A stretch of DNA of 5,451 nucleotides, taken from an uncultured Cellvibrio sp. (lineage in GTDB: Bacteria > Pseudomonadota > Gammaproteobacteria > Pseudomonadales > Cellvibrionaceae). The stretch covers positions 1 through 5,451 of the forward strand of contig CAMLRJ010000269.1 of assembly GCA_946482345.1 (NCBI GenBank), written 5' to 3'. Under the pieces are notes generated by a model. The model ran no database searches, had not been told where the DNA came from, and saw only the letters and a list, made by a program, of their open reading frames with translations. Position numbers and translations under genes: made by a program. This document shows, piece after piece, positions 1 through 5,451 of the stretch. Within the stretch, counting starts at the first letter, position 1, and the number at the start of each line of letters is the position of its first letter.

Positions 1-167
1 GAGGCAACTGCAACCGGAGCCGCCGCACAATCATCGCCTGACATACAGGTTTTACCGACAGGTGCAATTCGCGATTTCACATCGTCAGCCTGATCACTTG
101 CAATTGCGCTACCCACCAAAACGGTTGCCAACAGGAAGGATTGCACCAGGGTTTTCAATAGTTTCAC
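1..167 (-). CDS. Cytochrome c5-like periplasmic protein, 5' part only
   Basis: The minus strand reads from a GTG at 167-165 through the left edge, giving 55 codons. The start is well fixed: an in-frame TAA lies at 182-180, and AGAGGA at 180-175 sits 7 nt before the GTG. Residues 1-23 form a signal peptide (MKLLKTLVQ..., hydrophobic core, cleavage likely after AIA), so the product is exported. The mature start contains RIAPVGKTCMSGDDC followed by an Ala/Pro/Val-rich stretch. This resembles the leader segment of proteobacterial cytochrome c5 proteins, where an R-I-x-P-V-G-x-x-C-x-x-G motif and an Ala-rich spacer precede the CxxCH haem site. The haem site itself lies outside the window, so haem binding and an electron-transfer role are inferred from this segment alone. 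The gene is divergent from prsK and probably functionally unrelated to it. Confidence 0.72.
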   Translation of the reverse strand, partial: MKLLKTLVQSFLLATVLVGSAIASDQADDVKSRIAPVGKTCMSGDDCAAAPVAVA

Positions 168-174
168 AGAAATT

Positions 175-180
175 TCCTCT
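175..180 (-). promoter_or_regulatory. Shine-Dalgarno site deciding the GTG start of the cytochrome c5-like gene
   Basis: AGAGGA reads on the minus strand 7 nt upstream of the GTG at 167-165. Together with the in-frame stop just upstream (182-180), it shows that translation begins at a GTG, since no in-frame ATG exists between that stop and the signal peptide. Confidence 0.7.
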
Positions 181-211
181 TAAAAAGTTTAGCCCAAACC
201 AAGCGGGGCGC

Positions 212-217
212 ATTATA
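212..217 (-). promoter_or_regulatory. Possible -10 box (TATAAT) for the cytochrome c5-like gene
   Basis: A perfect TATAAT is read on the minus strand, followed by a GC-rich discriminator (GCGCC). It is 45 nt upstream of the GTG, a sensible leader length. No good -35 hexamer is seen 16-18 bp upstream, so activity is uncertain. A second TATAAT with a similar context lies at 252-247. Confidence 0.35.
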
Positions 218-246
218 GCGAGATTTAACCAAAGCGGGTTAGCCGC

Positions 247-252
247 ATTATA
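247..252 (-). promoter_or_regulatory. Second possible -10 box (TATAAT), minus strand
   Basis: This is another perfect TATAAT on the minus strand, followed by GCGGC, 35 bp upstream of the first. It is part of an imperfect direct duplication (see the repeat entry). No clear -35 partner is visible. It could give a second, longer transcript of the cytochrome c5-like gene, or be only a duplicate of the first motif. Confidence 0.25.
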
Positions 253-273
253 AAGCCATCGTTAATACTGAAT

Positions 274-301
274 TTGATCTACCACAATCTACTGATATTC
301 T
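274..301 (+). promoter_or_regulatory. Candidate sigma-70 promoter for prsK-prsR
   Basis: TTGATC (274-279) and TATTCT (296-301) are separated by 16 bp; each matches the consensus at 4 of 6 positions. The -10 box ends 30 bp before the prsK ATG. No -24/-12 (GG-N10-GC) sigma-54 element with a reasonable match is seen in this intergenic region, so prsK is probably not itself sigma-54 dependent. The call is by eye and weak. Confidence 0.28.
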
Positions 302-331
302 AGCCTCCAAAATTAAAATTCGAGATGATTC

Positions 332-2377
332 ATGGAATATCAAAGCGTTACTTTCCTTGCTTATCTGGGTGCATCTATAGTCGCCCTGCTGCTCACCCTC
401 GCTTATTGCTTCCAATATTTTTCCAAACAAAATACCTGGGTACTCGCTGGTGCATCGGCAATACATAGCCTGAACCTGTTTTTAATTGCTATGCACTATT
501 ACTCCGGGGGCATTTCACCCGGCCTTCTCTACTCCATTGAATTTTTACATTTCAATGCCTGGATTTTCTTTATAGGTTTGTTTATCCGGCGCGACCTTGC
601 GTCAAACAACATGCCCAAAAGCCTGAATATTTTATTTTACGGTGGCTGGCCAATTACGCTGTTGGGCATCGTACTGGCTTATACCGGATTTCAGGTTACA
701 CAACTATTTGTCTGGCTAGCCCTGGCACTTTCAATTAATGCGCTGGTGTCGGTAGAACAACTCTACCGTTATGCCGCTGAAAATGATCGACAAATAAAAC
801 TCCTGTGCATGAATCTGTTGGCCATTTTTTTGTTCGATATTTACTTGTATACCCACGCATTAATTTTCAACGGAGTTGACTCACTCCTTTGGCAATCACG
901 TGCTGCCATTTCAATCACCACCTGTTTGTTAATGACACTGGGCGGTTTACTTTTATTCCAACAAAAAGACCGGCCCGCCCGCTTGACGATTTCACGTCCT
1001 ATTGCGCTTTACACCACATCGCTCATCCTTGCCGGTTTTATCGTGACTTTTTTGTCACTCGGTGGTTACTACGTCAAACTTTACGGCGGAAATTGGGGCA
1101 CCGTTTTTTATACTTTCGTACTGGCAATTGCCGTTATCCTGATTGCCACCGTATTTATTTCCAGCCGGATTCGCGCCCGGCTTTCCGTACTCATTAACAA
1201 ACATCTGTTCCGCTATAAGTACGACTATCGCAGCGAATGGTTGCGCCTGATTAATTATCTTGCAGAACCAGCCTCTGTTGGTGACGTCAATCAACGTGCA
1301 TTTTTTGCAGTTGCATCAGTCACCAAAGCGCCCAGCGGGGCCATATGGTTGTTGAAACAGGGATTTTATGAACCGGTTTATCGAGCCAATTTACCCAACT
1401 TTATCGAGCTGCAGGAAGAGCCGGTCAACAGTCCATTCTGCCGCGCATTTATTGAATCAGACTGGGTCTTTATCCCGGACAGTAACAACGATCATGCCCA
1501 TAGCCAACACAACGAAGTACTGCCACATTGGACTAAAAATATTCCCGATCTCTGGTTAATATTTCCATTAATTGTTGCTGAAGAATTAATTGGTTTTATT
1601 GCACTGACCAAACCTTTAAACAATGAATCCCTGACATGGGAAGATCTTGATTTGTTGAAAACCATCGGCCGACAAATCGCCAGTTATTTGAAAAGACATC
1701 ATCAGGAAGAACAACTGGCTGAGCGCAAACAATTCGATACTTACAACAAACTGGTCGCATTTATTGTGCACGATTTGAATAATCTGATGGCGCAACAGGC
1801 GCTACTGGTGAGAAACGCGGAACGACATAAAGATAACCCGGCATTTGTTGATGACGTCATCAACACTATCAGCCATTCGGTAACACGCATGAGCAACCTG
1901 TTAAAAAAATTGCGGCGTGATGATGAACCCGATTCGATCACGCTGGTGCCGATTGATGAAGTCATGATGAATGCACTTGAAGAATGTGTTCAGGGAAAAC
2001 CGCAAATCACAACCGATATTGAAACAACTTCACGTATCGTGATTGGCGACCCGGTGAGACTGGTCATGACGATTGCCCACTTCCTGAAAAATGCGCAAGA
2101 AGCAACGCCGGAAAATGGAAAGGTTCATGTTACACTCCGCGTCATTGATGATCGCGTTCAAATATCAATAGAGGACAGTGGTTCCGGTATGGATTGGGAT
2201 TTTATTCACAATAGACTTTTTAAACCTTTTGAGACCACCAAATCCGGCAAGGGGATGGGTATTGGTGCTTATCTCTCAAAGGAGTACATCAGTGAATTGG
2301 GTGGCACTCTCAATGTTGTCAGCGAGCCCAACCAGGGAACTACAGTTACCATGAGCCTTCCGTTGCTGCAGGAATAA
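332..2377 (+). CDS. prsK: PEP-CTERM system sensor histidine kinase PrsK
   Basis: The 681-residue inner-membrane sensor kinase is expected to phosphorylate PrsR. Residues 1 to about 280 hold eight or nine hydrophobic spans with short loops and no large periplasmic sensor domain. A basic stretch follows (RIRARLSVLINKHLFRYKYDYRSEW without its last residues, about 278-303), typical of this family. Residues about 305-460 form a GAF-like domain, and 461-480 a helical lead-in to the H-box (VHDLNN, phospho-acceptor His480). The ATPase domain has the N-box (HFLKNAQEAT, Asn587), G1 (DSGSGM, 615-620), F-box (FKPFETTK, 630-637) and G2 (GKGMGIGAY, 639-647). Length and domain order match PrsK kinases found with exosortases. 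The signal is unknown. A weak GAG-type ribosome site lies at 322-328. The stop is 8 bp before prsR, so the two form an operon. Confidence 0.93.
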   Translation: MEYQSVTFLAYLGASIVALLLTLAYCFQYFSKQNTWVLAGASAIHSLNLFLIAMHYYSGGISPGLLYSIEFLHFNAWIFFIGLFIRRDLASNNMPKSLNILFYGGWPITLLGIVLAYTGFQVTQLFVWLALALSINALVSVEQLYRYAAENDRQIKLLCMNLLAIFLFDIYLYTHALIFNGVDSLLWQSRAAISITTCLLMTLGGLLLFQQKDRPARLTISRPIALYTTSLILAGFIVTFLSLGGYYVKLYGGNWGTVFYTFVLAIAVILIATVFISSRIRARLSVLINKHLFRYKYDYRSEWLRLINYLAEPASVGDVNQRAFFAVASVTKAPSGAIWLLKQGFYEPVYRANLPNFIELQEEPVNSPFCRAFIESDWVFIPDSNNDHAHSQHNEVLPHWTKNIPDLWLIFPLIVAEELIGFIALTKPLNNESLTWEDLDLLKTIGRQIASYLKRHHQEEQLAERKQFDTYNKLVAFIVHDLNNLMAQQALLVRNAERHKDNPAFVDDVINTISHSVTRMSNLLKKLRRDDEPDSITLVPIDEVMMNALEECVQGKPQITTDIETTSRIVIGDPVRLVMTIAHFLKNAQEATPENGKVHVTLRVIDDRVQISIEDSGSGMDWDFIHNRLFKPFETTKSGKGMGIGAYLSKEYISELGGTLNVVSEPNQGTTVTMSLPLLQE

Positions 2378-2385
2378 ATAAAGAC

Positions 2386-3771
2386 ATGAGCAATCAAAAA
2401 CCCACTTTGTTAATAGTCGAAGATGACCAGGGACTTAAAAGTCAGCTGCGTTGGCATTTTGATCAATTTGAAACTGTGTTTGCCGATAATCGCCAGGATG
2501 CCATCACTGCGTTGCGCCTGCATGAAGCCCAAGTGGTTATTCAGGATCTGGGTTTACCGCCAGATCCCGATGGCGTGGATGAAGGCTTCAAATGCATTCA
2601 GGAAATTTTGCGCATATCCCCCAATACTAAAATTATTGTCATGACCGGCAAAACAGATCAGGACAATGCGATTCGTGCTGTCGCCATGGGCGCTTATGAT
2701 TTTTGCCAAAAACCGGTAGACCCGGGCACACTGGATTTAATTGTGCAACGCGCCTTCCATATTTTTGAATTGGAAGATGTCAATCGACGCTTGCAATTTT
2801 CACAACAGGAACCGCTGGAAGGATTGATCACCAACGACAGCGTGATGCTGAAAATTTGTCGTCAATTGGAAAAAATATCACCCACCAATGTGACCTGCAC
2901 CCTGCTGGGTGAAAGCGGTACAGGCAAAGAAGTGTTGGCACGTGCCATTCACAATCTCAGCCCGCGAAAAAATAAACGGTTTGTTGCCATCAATTGCGCA
3001 GCCGTGCCCGAGAACCTTATCGAAAGCGAATTGTTCGGCTATGAAAAAGGGGCTTTCACCGGAGCCAATAAAACCACACTGGGAAAAGTGGAGACCGCAA
3101 ATGAAGGCACACTTTTTCTCGACGAAATTGGAGACATGCCACTCAATCTTCAGGCGAAACTACTGCGCTTTTTACAGCAACGGGTTATTGAGAGGGTTGG
3201 TGGCAGGCAGGAAATCATTGTGGACGTACGGGTGATTTGCGCTACCAACAAGAATCTGGAAGTCATGGTTAAAGAAGGACGATTCAGAGAGGACTTGTTC
3301 TATCGTATCTGCGAGATGACAATCAATATTCCACCCTTGCGCAATCGTATTGGTGACAGGGTTCTATTGGCTCGCCATTTCAAATTGCGATTCGCCAAAG
3401 AATACAGTCAACAATTAACCGGCTTTACACCCGATGCTCTGGCGGCCATCGAAAATTACGACTGGCCAGGCAATATTCGTGAAATGGAAAACAAAATAAA
3501 ACGCGCCGTGATTATGGCTGAAGGCAAATACATCACACGCGATGACCTTGGTTTGGAAGAAGCAGGGGATTTGTCACTTAACCTGCGCCATGTACGACAA
3601 GAAGCAGAACGTAATGCCTTGCTGAGAGCATTAAGCATGACCGATAACAACTTTTCCTCAGCAGCCAAGCTGTTGGGCATTACGAGACCGACGCTTTACG
3701 ATTTGCTCAAGAAATTTGATATGCCATTAGCCAGCGAACTCAATGAAACTGACGCCAAAGATGGCAGCTGA
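2386..3771 (+). CDS. prsR: PEP-CTERM system sigma-54 activator PrsR
   Basis: The 461-residue NtrC-type response regulator is the partner of PrsK. The receiver domain (about 7-125) has acidic pocket residues E12-D14, phospho-acceptor Asp54 (VIQDLGLPP), Thr87 and Lys109. The stretch DLGLPPDPDGVDEG after the acceptor is characteristic of PrsR. The AAA+ domain (about 145-375) has Walker A GESGTGKE (175-182), the sigma-54 contact loop GAFTGA (222-227), Walker B LFLDE (243-247), arginine-finger region FREDLFYR (300-307) and sensor II WPGNIRE (360-366). The C-terminal Fis-type helix-turn-helix (about 405-446) contains AAKLLGITRPTLYDLLKK. All catalytic residues are present, so it should be active. 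It is known in this family to drive PEP-CTERM protein genes from sigma-54 promoters; targets here are not visible. The start has AGGA at 2370-2373 plus AAGA at 2381-2384. Confidence 0.95.
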   Translation: MSNQKPTLLIVEDDQGLKSQLRWHFDQFETVFADNRQDAITALRLHEAQVVIQDLGLPPDPDGVDEGFKCIQEILRISPNTKIIVMTGKTDQDNAIRAVAMGAYDFCQKPVDPGTLDLIVQRAFHIFELEDVNRRLQFSQQEPLEGLITNDSVMLKICRQLEKISPTNVTCTLLGESGTGKEVLARAIHNLSPRKNKRFVAINCAAVPENLIESELFGYEKGAFTGANKTTLGKVETANEGTLFLDEIGDMPLNLQAKLLRFLQQRVIERVGGRQEIIVDVRVICATNKNLEVMVKEGRFREDLFYRICEMTINIPPLRNRIGDRVLLARHFKLRFAKEYSQQLTGFTPDALAAIENYDWPGNIREMENKIKRAVIMAEGKYITRDDLGLEEAGDLSLNLRHVRQEAERNALLRALSMTDNNFSSAAKLLGITRPTLYDLLKKFDMPLASELNETDAKDGS

Positions 3772-3811
3772 ACCCAGGCGCTGTATACCTCATAACCGAA
3801 ACGAATATAAC

Positions 3812-3840
3812 TTGAACAGTGATTTTGTCGAACCTATCAC
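3812..3840 (+). promoter_or_regulatory. Candidate sigma-70 promoter upstream of the lipoprotein gene
   Basis: TTGAAC (3812-3817) and TATCAC (3835-3840) are exactly 17 bp apart; each matches the consensus at 4 of 6 positions. The -10 box overlaps the palindrome at 3836-3849. Transcription would leave a leader of about 160 nt before the ATG at 4009, containing the inverted repeats at 3924-3967. By-eye call, low certainty. Confidence 0.3.
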
Positions 3841-3849
3841 ATTTGTGAT
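3836..3849. promoter_or_regulatory. 14-bp palindrome, possible operator
   Basis: ATCACA and TGTGAT are perfect inverted arms separated by TT. The palindrome is flanked by direct GAACC copies at 3830-3834 and 3850-3854. The half-sites point the opposite way to a CRP site (TGTGA-N6-TCACA), so it is not a standard CRP box. It covers most of the candidate -10 box, where a repressor could act. The binding factor is unknown. Confidence 0.35.
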
Positions 3850-3923
3850 GAACCAATCGAAAATTCTGAAAGAAATACTGCAGAATCCGCGTAATAAAAT
3901 TTATAACTGCTAAACATAGATTC

Positions 3924-3967
3924 AGGTTCTCACATAGTTCGTCGGTCAATTAACGAACCTTCATGTG
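3924..3967 (+). promoter_or_regulatory. Competing inverted repeats in the lipoprotein leader
   Basis: GTTCGT (3937-3942) pairs perfectly with ACGAAC (3953-3958) around a 10-nt loop; the outer CACAT (3931-3935) can pair with ATGTG (3963-3967). Alternatively AGGTTC (3924-3929) pairs with GAACCT (3955-3960), which uses the same 3' bases and excludes the first stem. A run of five T (3974-3978) follows about 7 nt later. It could be a weak terminator after prsR or a leader structure for the lipoprotein gene. The structure is visible; the function is inferred. Confidence 0.35.
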
Positions 3968-4008
3968 GTTATGTTTTTCACACTCGCAGATGTATCACGG
4001 TGTTAATT

Positions 4009-4695
4009 ATGTTAAGTAAATCTATCCAGATTCTATTAATTACCAGTTTGTTGACTGCTTGCGGCTCGCAGTCAATTGACGATGAAACTGTTAACGAAAG
4101 ACCCGATGTATCGGTGAATAGCAGCACCGTTACCGTCGTGGCCAGTTCCGTATCATCTTCCCGATCCAGCTCCCAGGCACAGTCCTCCAGCAGATCCAGC
4201 ACAGCTTCTGTAGTGGCGGTTGTCAGCAGTTCTACACCCATATCCGTCGCATCCAGTTCGACACCCATGGTTGCAGTGAGCAGTTCAAGTCAGGCAGCGG
4301 TAGTTGTGAGTTCCAGAAGTTCATCCATATCCAGCTCAAGAAGCTCCAGTAGAAGTTCTAGCAGAAGCTCTTCTATATCATCCAGTTCAAGAAGCTCATC
4401 CATATCCAGCTCCAGAAGCTCATCTTCCACAGCATCAAGTGCCGCGGCCAAAACCGTTACCATTCAATGGTCTCACCCGACGCAAAGAGAAAATGGCAAC
4501 TATCTGGAACTGAATGAAATCGGTGGCTATGACATCAGGGTGCGTGCTGCAGGCAGTTCAACCTATACCACCTACAAAATAAACGGAAACTCCACCACCA
4601 GTTATAGTTTGAATAATTATGTCAGCACCATGACCGTTGAAATAGCTGTCTTTGATGTAGCCGGGTTATACAGTTCATTCGTCGTTGTTAATTAA
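4009..4695 (+). CDS. Lipoprotein with Ser/Arg-rich linker and C-terminal FN3-like domain
   Basis: The 228-residue product starts at ATG 4009, with GGTG (3999-4002) 6 nt upstream. A GTG at 4000 would add three residues but lacks a ribosome site. Residues 1-17 are a short signal peptide ending in lipobox L-T-A-C; Cys18 would be lipidated, and the following Gly favours the outer membrane. Residues about 38-146 are a low-complexity linker, mostly Ser, with STP/VAV patches and then a run of RSSS units with Ile or Arg every fourth residue. Residues about 149-228 look like one fibronectin III domain: TIQW, a loop with RENGNYLELNEIGGYDIR, then VEIAVFDVAG. It has no catalytic motif and no PEP-CTERM tail (it ends FVVVN). 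It sits between prsR and the exosortase, so a role in the same envelope system is plausible but only inferred. The name is not recognised. Confidence 0.85.
   Translation: MLSKSIQILLITSLLTACGSQSIDDETVNERPDVSVNSSTVTVVASSVSSSRSSSQAQSSSRSSTASVVAVVSSSTPISVASSSTPMVAVSSSSQAAVVVSSRSSSISSSRSSSRSSSRSSSISSSSRSSSISSSRSSSSTASSAAAKTVTIQWSHPTQRENGNYLELNEIGGYDIRVRAAGSSTYTTYKINGNSTTSYSLNNYVSTMTVEIAVFDVAGLYSSFVVVN
4311..4421 (+). repeat. Internal repeat in the Ser/Arg linker coding region
   Basis: The 36 bp at 4311-4346 recur at 4386-4421 with three differences; the offset is 75 bp, exactly 25 codons. Both encode S-S-R-S-S-S-I-S-S-S-R-S type sequence. Between them the peptide continues as RSSS units. Both Ser codon families (AGC/AGT and TCN) are mixed, so protein-level periodicity is cleaner than DNA-level periodicity. 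This suggests growth by in-frame duplication, with later synonymous drift. Confidence 0.75.
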
Positions 4696-4720
4696 AACGC
4701 TACCAACAATCCTGTTTGAC

Positions 4721-4726
4721 TATAAT
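4721..4726 (+). promoter_or_regulatory. Possible -10 box (TATAAT) before the exosortase gene
   Basis: A perfect TATAAT stands 22 bp before the exosortase ATG, in the 53-bp gap after the lipoprotein stop. There is no acceptable -35 at 16-18 bp upstream. If used, transcription would start near 4733, inside the loop of the inverted repeat, so this transcript would lack the 5' arm of the hairpin. Confidence 0.3.
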
Positions 4727-4750
4727 GGGGCATCTAAACAGGTGCCCCAT
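4725..4750 (+). promoter_or_regulatory. Hairpin enclosing the exosortase ribosome-binding site
   Basis: ATGGGGCA (4725-4732) and TGCCCCAT (4743-4750) are perfect 8-bp inverted arms around a 10-nt loop. The loop ends in the Shine-Dalgarno AGG (4740-4742), 6 nt before the ATG at 4749, and the 3' arm includes the A and T of that start codon. In a read-through transcript this would restrain initiation. A T-run at 4754-4758 follows 3 nt after the stem, so partial termination is also possible. Confidence 0.5.
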
Positions 4751-5451
4751 GTCATTTTTAATAGCCTCACAAAAGAAAAATAACCTGCTGATTCTGTTGC
4801 TGCTGTTGTTTTGTGCAGCCATCACTTATCCAAGCAGTATTGCACTGATTCATGAGTGGCAAAAATGGGATCAAGCCCTGAGCCACGGTTTTGCTTGTCT
4901 CGCTTTGTTTGTATTTTTTATCTGGCGACAGGATTTTTATATCCAGACCAATACCCATTCTCCAACCTGGATTCTATCAATTGCTCTGCTCTTGAACTCT
5001 ATTGGTTGGTGTTTTACACAACTGGGCAATCTGCAACTGCCCGGTTACATTTTTGCACTCAATAATTATGGATTGTTGATAGCCGGTTTTTTTGGATGGC
5101 GTGTTGCAGTAGCACTGATGCCTCTGCTGGCACTTTTTATTTTTGCTTTACCCATATGGTCACTCTTCACGGATATTTTGGTAACACTGAGCAGCAAAGT
5201 CGTTGCGCTGGTGCTTGGCTATACCAACTTGACATTACATGTTCAGGATAATCAGTTTATGACCCCTTGGGGAACGATTGTGATTGCCGATGGTTGTTCC
5301 GGCTTGCGTTATTTCATCATTTCATTATTGATTGCCTATTTACTTTGCCTGATTAATCCCTACAGCTTAAAAACAAAAATCAGTATTTTTATTGTGGCAG
5401 CCTTGCTTGGCCTGATCACCAATTGGTTACGGATTATTATTATTGTGTTGG
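4749..5451 (+). CDS. xrt: Exosortase (XrtA/EpsH-like), N-terminal 234 residues, 3' end outside window
   Basis: The product is an inner-membrane cysteine protease/transpeptidase-like enzyme that recognises and cleaves C-terminal PEP-CTERM sorting signals. The frame is open to the right edge. Visible family marks: early WQKWDQALSHG (37-47), like the conserved W-x-x-x-x-x-x-S-H-G region of exosortases; LPIWSLFTDIL (134-144); then ADGCSGLRYF (180-189) with catalytic Cys183, and NWLRI (225-229) with the conserved Arg228. The catalytic His should lie just beyond the window. Most of the chain is hydrophobic, with about seven spans visible. The start at 4749 is supported by AGG at 4740-4742; an in-frame ATG at 4725 would add eight residues but has no ribosome site. 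The gene lies 53 bp after the lipoprotein gene on the same strand. Its exact subtype is not established; linkage to prsK/prsR favours XrtA. Confidence 0.9.
   Translation, partial: MSFLIASQKKNNLLILLLLLFCAAITYPSSIALIHEWQKWDQALSHGFACLALFVFFIWRQDFYIQTNTHSPTWILSIALLLNSIGWCFTQLGNLQLPGYIFALNNYGLLIAGFFGWRVAVALMPLLALFIFALPIWSLFTDILVTLSSKVVALVLGYTNLTLHVQDNQFMTPWGTIVIADGCSGLRYFIISLLIAYLLCLINPYSLKTKISIFIVAALLGLITNWLRIIIIVL

Larger units (their letters stand above)
197..252. repeat. Imperfect direct repeat carrying GCATTATA twice
   Basis: Copy A (197-217) and copy B (227-252) share the order AACCAA, GCGGG, CGCATTATA. Copy B has one extra A and a few extra bases before CGCATTATA. The pair lies wholly in the divergent intergenic region and places two TATAAT motifs on the minus strand. 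Confidence 0.6.
3772..4008 (+). other. Non-coding gap between prsR and the lipoprotein gene
   Basis: The 237 bp have no plausible gene on either strand. The region holds a promoter candidate, a palindrome and inverted repeats (listed separately). Every GG and CC in it was checked by eye for the GG-N10-GC spacing of sigma-54 promoters and none gave a credible site. No strong GC-rich terminator hairpin with an adjoining T-run is present. Confidence 0.6.

Noticed and set aside
206..219. GG-N10-GC spacing resembling a sigma-54 promoter
   Set aside because: Only the GG and GC match; the TGGCAC and TTGC context is missing, and it coincides with the TATAAT repeat.
62..253. Plus-strand open frame of 63 codons
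   Set aside because: It is antisense to the signal peptide and promoter region of the cytochrome c5-like gene, has no ribosome site, and its peptide looks like no known family.
332..3771. tRNA, rRNA or insertion sequence within the prsK-prsR stretch
   Set aside because: Both genes are complete with all expected motifs and no interruption; nothing resembling an RNA gene or transposase was seen.
4000..4008. GTG at 4000 as the lipoprotein start
   Set aside because: It lacks an upstream ribosome site. The ATG at 4009 has GGTG at a 6-nt spacing and gives a normal short lipoprotein signal peptide.
3978..4268. Minus-strand open frame of 96 codons opposite the Ser-rich linker
   Set aside because: Its Asp/Glu/Thr/Leu-rich composition is what Ser codons give when read in reverse; it is a shadow of the lipoprotein gene.
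4320..4430. Short repeats that could suggest a CRISPR array
   Set aside because: The repeats lie inside an open frame, keep codon phase and encode Ser/Arg; there are no unique spacers of constant length.
4725..4727. ATG at 4725 as the exosortase start
   Set aside because: It is in frame but has no Shine-Dalgarno sequence; the eight added residues are not hydrophobic, and the ATG at 4749 has AGG at 6 nt.
4856..5065. Plus-strand open frame of 69 codons inside the exosortase gene
   Set aside because: It is out of frame with the exosortase, whose motifs (SHG, CSGLRY, NWLR) lie in the frame from 4749; no ribosome site supports the smaller frame.

Overview
The window is a PEP-CTERM/exosortase regulatory and sorting locus from a Gram-negative bacterium, most likely a gammaproteobacterium of the Cellvibrionaceae type (Cellvibrio/Saccharophagus/Teredinibacter group). 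The taxonomic hint is an inference. It rests on moderate GC content, a cytochrome c5-type gene, the PrsK/PrsR pair, and above all a serine-rich linker of the kind common in secreted proteins of those polysaccharide degraders.

Layout: (1) Positions 1-167, minus strand: 5' end of a cytochrome c5-like periplasmic protein with a GTG start and a signal peptide; it runs off the left edge. (2) 168-331: divergent intergenic region with duplicated GCATTATA motifs (TATAAT on the minus strand) and a weak plus-strand promoter candidate. (3) 332-2377: prsK, a multi-span membrane histidine kinase with GAF, H-box and ATPase domains. (4) 2386-3771: prsR, a REC/AAA+/Fis-HTH sigma-54 activator, 8 bp downstream and surely co-transcribed. 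(5) 3772-4008: a 237-bp non-coding gap with a 14-bp palindrome over a possible -10 box and competing inverted repeats. (6) 4009-4695: a small lipoprotein made of a lipobox, a long Ser/Arg-rich linker and a fibronectin III-like domain. (7) 4749-5451: the N-terminal 234 residues of an exosortase, open to the right edge and including the active-site Cys and Arg.

Working together: PrsK senses an unknown, probably envelope-related signal and phosphorylates PrsR. PrsR with RNA polymerase-sigma54 is expected to switch on genes for PEP-CTERM proteins, which the exosortase then processes in the inner membrane. Such systems accompany exopolysaccharide and biofilm/floc production. No convincing -24/-12 sigma-54 promoter was found by eye in the intergenic regions here, so the PrsR targets probably lie elsewhere.

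The least conventional parts are the Ser/Arg-linker FN3 lipoprotein between prsR and the exosortase, and a perfect 8-bp inverted repeat that holds the exosortase ribosome-binding site in its loop and the first two bases of the start codon in its stem.
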